DNA from: an uncultured Granulosicoccaceae bacterium | Lineage (GTDB): Bacteria > Pseudomonadota > Gammaproteobacteria > Granulosicoccales > Granulosicoccaceae | DNA: 41,837 bases | Assembly (NCBI GenBank): GCA_937928685.1 | Contig: CALGJU010000255.1 | Span: 1-41,837, forward strand | Reading direction: 5' to 3' | In this document: positions 37,061-41,837 of the stretch, piece by piece | Position numbering within the stretch: position 1 is the stretch's first letter | Layout: each line of letters starts with the position of its first letter | Program-made: the position numbers and the translations under genes | Notes under the pieces: model-generated | Databases searched by the model: none | The model's input: only the letters and a program-made list of their open reading frames with translations | What the model was told of the DNA's origin: nothing

Positions 37061-37470
37061 AGAATACTCGTCAATGCGCCGGTCAGAGTGGCTTCACGTT
37101 AATTGAAATTCTGGTATCGCTGGCCATTATGTCCATTGTATTAGGTGTGTTGATACAGACAGCAGGTGCCAGCGCCGCCAATGCCGGTAGATTGCGCGAT
37201 CGAACTATTGCCCAATGGGTAGGCTCGAATCGACTGGCTGAATTGCAGCTGTCGGGTACCTTTCCCGAGACAGGCTCAAAAACCGGTAATACGGAAATGC
37301 TGGGTATTACCTGGTACTGGAAAACCCGGGTGCAAAAGGTCGAAGACGAAGATCTTCGTCGCGTCGATATTGAAATCAGAAAGCGGGAAGATTCAAAAAA
37401 CCCATTGTTGACGATAGCAGGCTTCGTCAACCACCCGCGGCTGCTGAGTCGCAATGTGTCACAACCCTGA
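37057..37470 (+). CDS. gspI: Type II secretion minor pseudopilin GspI
   Basis: A 137-residue prepilin with a 12-residue leader ending QSG, then FTLIEILVSLAIMSIVLGVL. The WVGSNRLAELQLSG block and ITWYWKTRVQKVEDEDLRRV are typical of GspI. The start is GTG at 37057 within GTGA, overlapping the gspH stop and implying translational coupling. GspI nucleates the GspI-J-K tip complex. Confidence 0.94.
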   Translation: MKNTRQCAGQSGFTLIEILVSLAIMSIVLGVLIQTAGASAANAGRLRDRTIAQWVGSNRLAELQLSGTFPETGSKTGNTEMLGITWYWKTRVQKVEDEDLRRVDIEIRKREDSKNPLLTIAGFVNHPRLLSRNVSQP

Positions 37471-37519
37471 AACACAGGGTGTTACACTGAAGGTCTGACC
37501 AGATTTTCACAAATTCCGT

Positions 37520-38131
37520 ATGCGCCAACGTGGTTTTACATTAATCGAGCTGATTGTTGCGATTGCCGTGTTGGCGGTGATGGCCGGTGCGGCGTATGCC
37601 GGTTGGTTTAATGTCACCCGAATTGGCAATAGCATCGAAAAAAACGTAGCCCAGTACGATGCACTGGAACGCACGTTTTACTGGTTGCAGGAAGATTTCG
37701 AACAAATCGTCCGCCGCGATGTGGTTGACGAACTCGGCGGCAAGAGAAAAAGCTTAGAAGTCAGTCAGGCCGGTGAGTTCTTAATTCAGGTCACCCGTGG
37801 CGGCTGGACTAATCCGGCGCTGCTACAAATGCCACCGCGCAGTGATCTGCAGCGTGTGGCCTATGTTCTGGATGATCAATCGCGATTGCTACGACGATAT
37901 TGGTATCACGTTGACCGGTTTGATTCGAGTCAGTTTCAGGAGCGCAGCTTGCTTGAGAATGTAAGTGGTTTAACGTTTCGGTTTCTCAATCTTACCGGTG
38001 CGTGGCACACCACCTGGCCACCTGAAGATAATGTTGATGACGATTTTGACGATTTACCCGCAGCGGTTGAGGCCACTGTTGATGTGGATGGTGTAGGTAC
38101 CATTAGTCGTCTGTTTATACTGCCGTATTGA
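37520..38131 (+). CDS. gspJ: Type II secretion minor pseudopilin GspJ
   Basis: A 203-residue prepilin with a very short leader (MRQRG) and then FTLIELIVAIAVLAVMAGAA. The body contains LERTFYWLQEDFEQIVRRDV and LLRRYWYHVDR, typical of GspJ. An acidic patch, EDNVDDDFDDLP, lies near the C terminus. It starts 49 bases after gspI and its stop lies 9 bases before the gspK ATG. Confidence 0.94.
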   Translation: MRQRGFTLIELIVAIAVLAVMAGAAYAGWFNVTRIGNSIEKNVAQYDALERTFYWLQEDFEQIVRRDVVDELGGKRKSLEVSQAGEFLIQVTRGGWTNPALLQMPPRSDLQRVAYVLDDQSRLLRRYWYHVDRFDSSQFQERSLLENVSGLTFRFLNLTGAWHTTWPPEDNVDDDFDDLPAAVEATVDVDGVGTISRLFILPY

Positions 38132-38140
38132 GATGCTTTG

Positions 38141-39214
38141 ATGCCTGTCTACCGACACACCTCACTTCTTTCTACTCATCTGCACCAGCGCGGTGCTGCA
38201 TTGGTTACTACGTTATTGGTTGTGGCATTAATAACCATCACCGTTACCGCCATGACAACCAAACAGCAGCGTGCGATTCAGCTGGCGCAAAACCGCCAGA
38301 CCCAGTTGCAATTGAAGAATCTGTTGGGTGCGGGTGAAAGATTTGCTATGGCGGTACTGCGCCGCGATAAGCAGGAAAATGAGCGCGGCGGGTCTGATAG
38401 TACAGATGACTTTTGGGCGCAAAGCCTGCCGCCTGTGCCTGTTGATGGCGCGACCATAGAAGGTTGTGTGATCGATATGCAAGGTAAATTCAATCTGAAT
38501 AACCTGGTTGATGATCAAGGTGTGCCGCAGGACGACGAGTTTCAGATTTTGCAGAGGCTATTAACTGCATTGACAATCGACTCAACTAAAGCTGATGCTA
38601 TAAAGGATTGGATTGACCGCGATATTGATGTCACAGGTGCCAATGGGGCGGAAGATGATTTCTATACCGGGCAGACCCCTTCCTATCGAGCGGCCAATGG
38701 ACCGATGGTCAGCCCGACAGAACTGTTGCTGGTTAATGGGTTTCGTGTAACCGATGAAGGTGGCTTAGACGATTACGATGTACTGTTTCCACATATCGCA
38801 ACGCTGCGCACCGGCACTGCAATAAACATCAATACGGCGTCTGAGGCGGTTTTGGCATCTCTCGCCCCGTACATGGCAGCGCAGGCACAGGCTTTTACAG
38901 TAGTTGATGATGAATATTGGCAGGACTATCCGGGGTGCCCGCCCAGTGAAGATTTACTGGCAGCTCCCAATCCGACGGCTGCTGTCACGCCGACAGTAGT
39001 GACTTATGAAGATGTCCAGTCATTTCGAGACGATACCAGAGGTTCTGGTCCGAACGAAAATCTCGAGGATGTTAATATTGATGTTAAAAGTAACTTTTAT
39101 ATGTCGCGCGTTACAGTTAAGCGGGATGATATCAGTGTCACGCAATATACTATTTTTGAGCGTGACAACAATGGTGCGATACTAACGGTTCGTCGCGCCA
39201 GAGGAAGTCTGTAG
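38141..39214 (+). CDS. gspK: Type II secretion minor pseudopilin GspK
   Basis: A 357-residue, large minor pseudopilin. The leader ends HQRG before AALVTTLLVVALITITVTAM; the position-5 Glu is absent, as is normal for GspK, the tip protein. GCVIDMQGKFNLNNLV, the SAM-like DAIKDWIDRDIDV and INTASEAVLASLAP are family blocks. I chose the ATG at 38141; a TTG one codon earlier is unlikely. gspL follows after 41 bases. Confidence 0.95.
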   Translation: MPVYRHTSLLSTHLHQRGAALVTTLLVVALITITVTAMTTKQQRAIQLAQNRQTQLQLKNLLGAGERFAMAVLRRDKQENERGGSDSTDDFWAQSLPPVPVDGATIEGCVIDMQGKFNLNNLVDDQGVPQDDEFQILQRLLTALTIDSTKADAIKDWIDRDIDVTGANGAEDDFYTGQTPSYRAANGPMVSPTELLLVNGFRVTDEGGLDDYDVLFPHIATLRTGTAININTASEAVLASLAPYMAAQAQAFTVVDDEYWQDYPGCPPSEDLLAAPNPTAAVTPTVVTYEDVQSFRDDTRGSGPNENLEDVNIDVKSNFYMSRVTVKRDDISVTQYTIFERDNNGAILTVRRARGSL

Positions 39215-39255
39215 CTCGTCTGGCACAGACAACCCGGTAAACCAGTGGATTAGTT

Positions 39256-40488
39256 ATGTCTCAATACTTACTTACCTATTTGCAACGCGTTGGTGATGAT
39301 TACCTGCGCTGGGCTCTGTGTGATGACAAAGGATCAGTCATTGGTCACGCCGATCATGGTTCGTTTGCCGATGCGGCCAAAGCCGCAGACCGTCGTCGTG
39401 TGGTGATGGTGGTAGCAGGCACAGAAGTGTTGCTGGAAGAAGCGCAGGTGCCGGCGACTAATCTTGCCAAAGCATTGAAGGCTGTGCCGTATTCACTGGA
39501 AGAGCAACTGGCGCAGGACGTTGAAGCTTCACACTTTGCCTTCGGAAATCGATTGCCCAGTGGCAATATTCCGGTGGCGGTTATAGCGCGCGACAGTCTC
39601 GTCTGGATACAAGAGGTGGCGGCGAGCGTAAAACTCAATGTTCAGGAAATTGTTCCGGAAACTCTGGCACTGCCCTTCTTTGATGACAGCTGGACGGTAA
39701 TGACTAATGGCGGTCACTCATCGGTTCGACTGGCGGCGTCTAAAGGGTTTTCATGTGATACGGAAATGTTGCTCATGCTACTTTCCAACGCGATTGAGGG
39801 TGCACCTCCTGAGCAGATTGATGATGAAATTAATCGCGCCAGACATTACAGCTGCGGGCAGGACGATTTTCAACTTCAATCAACCACCAGTCCGGAATTC
39901 ATGCGCACCGAGGTGGCACTCTTTGCGAAGGGATTGAGTCAATACAAAAAAAGTGCTGACCGTATTAATCTGCTGCAAGGTGATTTTGGAAAAACAGAAG
40001 CCATTGGTAAAGCCTGGAAACCATGGCGTGTGCCGGTGGCGCTGGCGGCGACGCTTGCGGCTCTTTGGGGCGGGTCGAGCTTTCTTCAGTATCAAAGCCT
40101 GGGTGAAGAAGAAAGCCGATTGCAGGGAGAACTTGCCAGTACCTTAAAGCGTGCTTACCCCAATGTTAAGAACGCGGACGTTGATCCTGTAAGAAAAATG
40201 CGCTCACTGATAAAAACCAATACAGGTGGTGGCATTGATGACGCAAGTTTTGTCGTGATGATGTCGGCCGTCGGCGCTGCGCTGAAGGATTTAAAAAATC
40301 CTACGGTAAACAGCATCAACTACAAAAGAGGTCAGTTAGATATCGTGCTTGAGACAGAGACTCTGCAAGAAGTAGATAAGCTCAAACTGAATCTTGAACT
40401 GGAACGTCAGCTGCAGGCGAATGTACAGTCTGCAGCCAAAGAGCGGGATCGCATTAAAGCCAGGCTGCGTGTGGAGACAAAGTCATGA
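39256..40488 (+). CDS. gspL: Type II secretion inner-membrane platform protein GspL
   Basis: A 410-residue bitopic protein. The N-terminal cytoplasmic domain (about 1-250) has the actin-like fold of GspL, which docks the GspE ATPase (LLEEAQVPATNLAKALKAVP; SLEEQLAQDVEASHFA). One transmembrane segment lies at about 258-277 (VPVALAATLAALWGGSSFL), followed by a periplasmic ferredoxin-like domain. The ATG of gspM overlaps the stop (ATGA). Confidence 0.94.
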   Translation: MSQYLLTYLQRVGDDYLRWALCDDKGSVIGHADHGSFADAAKAADRRRVVMVVAGTEVLLEEAQVPATNLAKALKAVPYSLEEQLAQDVEASHFAFGNRLPSGNIPVAVIARDSLVWIQEVAASVKLNVQEIVPETLALPFFDDSWTVMTNGGHSSVRLAASKGFSCDTEMLLMLLSNAIEGAPPEQIDDEINRARHYSCGQDDFQLQSTTSPEFMRTEVALFAKGLSQYKKSADRINLLQGDFGKTEAIGKAWKPWRVPVALAATLAALWGGSSFLQYQSLGEEESRLQGELASTLKRAYPNVKNADVDPVRKMRSLIKTNTGGGIDDASFVVMMSAVGAALKDLKNPTVNSINYKRGQLDIVLETETLQEVDKLKLNLELERQLQANVQSAAKERDRIKARLRVETKS

Positions 40489-40958
40489 GTATAAAAGACT
40501 GGTATCTATCGCAAACGCCAAGAGAGCAGTTTATTGTTGCCTCGGTGGGCATTGTCGGCGTTGGCGCGCTGCTTTATTTGTTTGCGATAGATCCGCTTAC
40601 CAAAGGTATCTCGGCCAGGACAGCATCGGTCGCGGCAAAGCAGCAAGACCTTGCATGGATGCAACAGCAAAAACCGATTGCGTCAGGCAATGCCCGCGTC
40701 AAGCAGCCGATAAACAAAGCGCCGTATATACTGCTGGACGAGGCGATAAAGAAAGCCAAAATCTCCACCCCGGAGCGAGTCACCCCGGATGGCGGCCAGG
40801 GGGCAAGAGCGCAGTTTTCCAAAGTTGAATTTAATAAGTTATTGCAGGTGCTAGGTGGCCTTGATGAAACATATGGTATTGAAGTTAAAACCATAAACTT
40901 AAGTCGTAAGGAAGCAGGGCAAGTGAGCGCACGGTTAAGCCTGGAGGTGGGACAGTGA
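40485..40958 (+). CDS. gspM: Type II secretion protein GspM
   Basis: A 157-residue bitopic protein. A short cytoplasmic N terminus (SIKDWYLSQTPREQF) and one transmembrane helix (about 16-36, FIVASVGIVGVGALLYLFAI) precede a small periplasmic domain ending in a ferredoxin-like fold. It partners GspL. It overlaps gspL by four bases and gspN by four bases (GTGA), so all three are translationally coupled. Confidence 0.93.
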   Translation: MSIKDWYLSQTPREQFIVASVGIVGVGALLYLFAIDPLTKGISARTASVAAKQQDLAWMQQQKPIASGNARVKQPINKAPYILLDEAIKKAKISTPERVTPDGGQGARAQFSKVEFNKLLQVLGGLDETYGIEVKTINLSRKEAGQVSARLSLEVGQ

Positions 40959-41707
40959 GAACAATCGGGCTGTTATTTTTAGGGTTGTTGGCATTTGCGG
41001 TGACGGTTGTTTGGAAGTTTCCGGCCGCTGGTGTTTTACCCCACGTCAACATTAACCCGATAAAACTCAGCGGCGTGAGCGGTAGCGTATGGAGCGGTTC
41101 TGCTCAACAGATCATCGCACCCGCCCCGGCATTGCCAATCAACAACGCGAAATGGAAGTTTCAGCCGGCGACATTGCTGTCCGGCAGTGCGGGTGCAAAG
41201 GTTGATTTTGAAGTGATAGGTGGTAACGGTGAAGGCTTGGTAAAACGTAATTTAGCTGGCGATATTCTGGTAAGCGACGGTAAATTCCGTGTTCCTGCAG
41301 CTAATCTGGAGCAGTTTCTTCCTCTGCCGGTGGCGCAATTTGCCGGGGTGGTTTTGGCAGATCTTGAAGAGCTTGAGCTAGAGAACAATTTGCTAAAGCG
41401 CACCCAGGGAAAGCTGATCTGGAGTAATGCAGAAGTGGTCGATATGGTGAAGTTGGGCCAAGTCGCTTTTGATATTGTTCCGCAGGGTGATCTGCATATT
41501 GGCAAACTCAGCAACAAAGACGGGGAACTGCTGTTAAAAGGTGAGGTGTCGCTGGATCAAGCCGGTAATTTTAAGGCCGACATCCAAATCAAACCCACCG
41601 CGCAAACATCATCTCAGGTCACCGGTATGTTGAATTTGATTGGCAAACCGGCAAGTGACGGTAGCTATCGCATCAGACAAAGTGGCAATATTCACAGTTA
41701 TATCTAG
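40955..41707 (+). CDS. gspN: Type II secretion protein GspN
   Basis: A 250-residue protein with an N-terminal signal anchor (about 4-22, IGLLFLGLLAFAVTVVWKF) and a periplasmic beta-rich domain (LSGVSGSVWSGSAQQI; LLSGSAGAKVDFEV) typical of GspN. GspN is an accessory component not found in every type II system. The start is GTG at 40955, overlapping the gspM stop. It is the last complete gene in the window; the secretin gene gspD would be a reasonable next gene but is not seen. Confidence 0.93.
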   Translation: MRTIGLLFLGLLAFAVTVVWKFPAAGVLPHVNINPIKLSGVSGSVWSGSAQQIIAPAPALPINNAKWKFQPATLLSGSAGAKVDFEVIGGNGEGLVKRNLAGDILVSDGKFRVPAANLEQFLPLPVAQFAGVVLADLEELELENNLLKRTQGKLIWSNAEVVDMVKLGQVAFDIVPQGDLHIGKLSNKDGELLLKGEVSLDQAGNFKADIQIKPTAQTSSQVTGMLNLIGKPASDGSYRIRQSGNIHSYI

Positions 41708-41837
41708 TGTACTGGAACAAATAGATTGCCCATATGAGTCAATCAAAGTGTCTAATTTTAATAGATAAATCGTGACAACAGTAAGTCATAGAGCCTGCAA
41801 CGAATGTGGTGTGCACTTTGATTAATCGCCCCTGCGG
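41708..41837. other. Window end after gspN
   Basis: 130 bases with no clear terminator. A frame opening at a GTG pair (41806 and 41809) runs off the end; it is too short to identify. Confidence 0.3.

Noticed and set aside
41806-41837. Start of a further gsp gene at the window end
   Set aside because: Only about 10 codons are present from a GTG, with no clear ribosome binding site, so identity cannot be judged.
1-41837. tRNA, rRNA, CRISPR, insertion sequence or prophage
   Set aside because: Reading by eye found no direct-repeat arrays, transposase or integrase frames, or RNA gene signatures; a dedicated scan was not possible.

Overview
The window is chromosomal DNA of a gammaproteobacterium outside the Enterobacterales. 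The evidence is a set of gene orders typical of that class: gmk-rpoZ-spoT-ridA-recG, sucA-sucB-lpdA-sucC-sucD, envC next to a ctp-type protease, and a gspGHIJKLMN run with a rhombosortase beside it. Gram-negative features include lipoproteins, EnvC, a type II secretion system and DUF1244/DUF3301/YchJ proteins. I cannot name the genus. I saw no rRNA, tRNA, CRISPR array, insertion sequence or prophage. Coding density is high and most gaps are short.

Region 1 (1-4754, + strand) is the most accessory-looking part. It holds a secreted repeat protein ending in a peptidoglycan-binding domain and a clear terminator. Next come a secreted HtrA/PDZ homologue that has lost two of its three catalytic residues and, 11 bases later, a membrane GGDEF homologue whose signature is degenerate. 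A DUF1508 protein and a CAP-superfamily lipoprotein follow. Region 2 (4772-11425, - strand) holds an M50 site-2-type protease, an acyl-CoA ligase, a CtpA protease, an EnvC-like amidase activator, a PGPGW membrane protein, a membrane-anchored metzincin-like protein and probably a tiny lipoprotein coupled to it. The common theme of region 2 is envelope proteolysis and cell-wall remodelling.

Region 3 (11446-19583) has mixed housekeeping genes: pepN, a cold-shock protein, FadD, an alpha/beta hydrolase, YchJ, and DUF3301, DUF1244 and DUF6231-like proteins. Region 4 (19727-27875) is the 2-oxoglutarate dehydrogenase and succinyl-CoA synthetase operon, closed by a strong terminator. The sucB-lpdA gap contains a protein-like open frame on the opposite strand that has no usual start codon.

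Region 5 (28191-35131) has a stand-alone ATP-grasp enzyme, then guanylate kinase, RNA polymerase omega, the (p)ppGpp enzyme SpoT, RidA and RecG. Region 6 (35205-41837) has a rhombosortase transcribed divergently from gspG-gspN, the pseudopilins and inner-membrane platform of type II secretion. gspC, D, E and F are not in the window.

The best leads for something undescribed are the paired pseudo-protease and pseudo-GGDEF genes, the four-module Cys/Trp repeat protein, the metzincin with its overlapping lipoprotein, the orphan ATP-grasp enzyme with altered metal ligands, and the antisense coding relic inside the suc operon.
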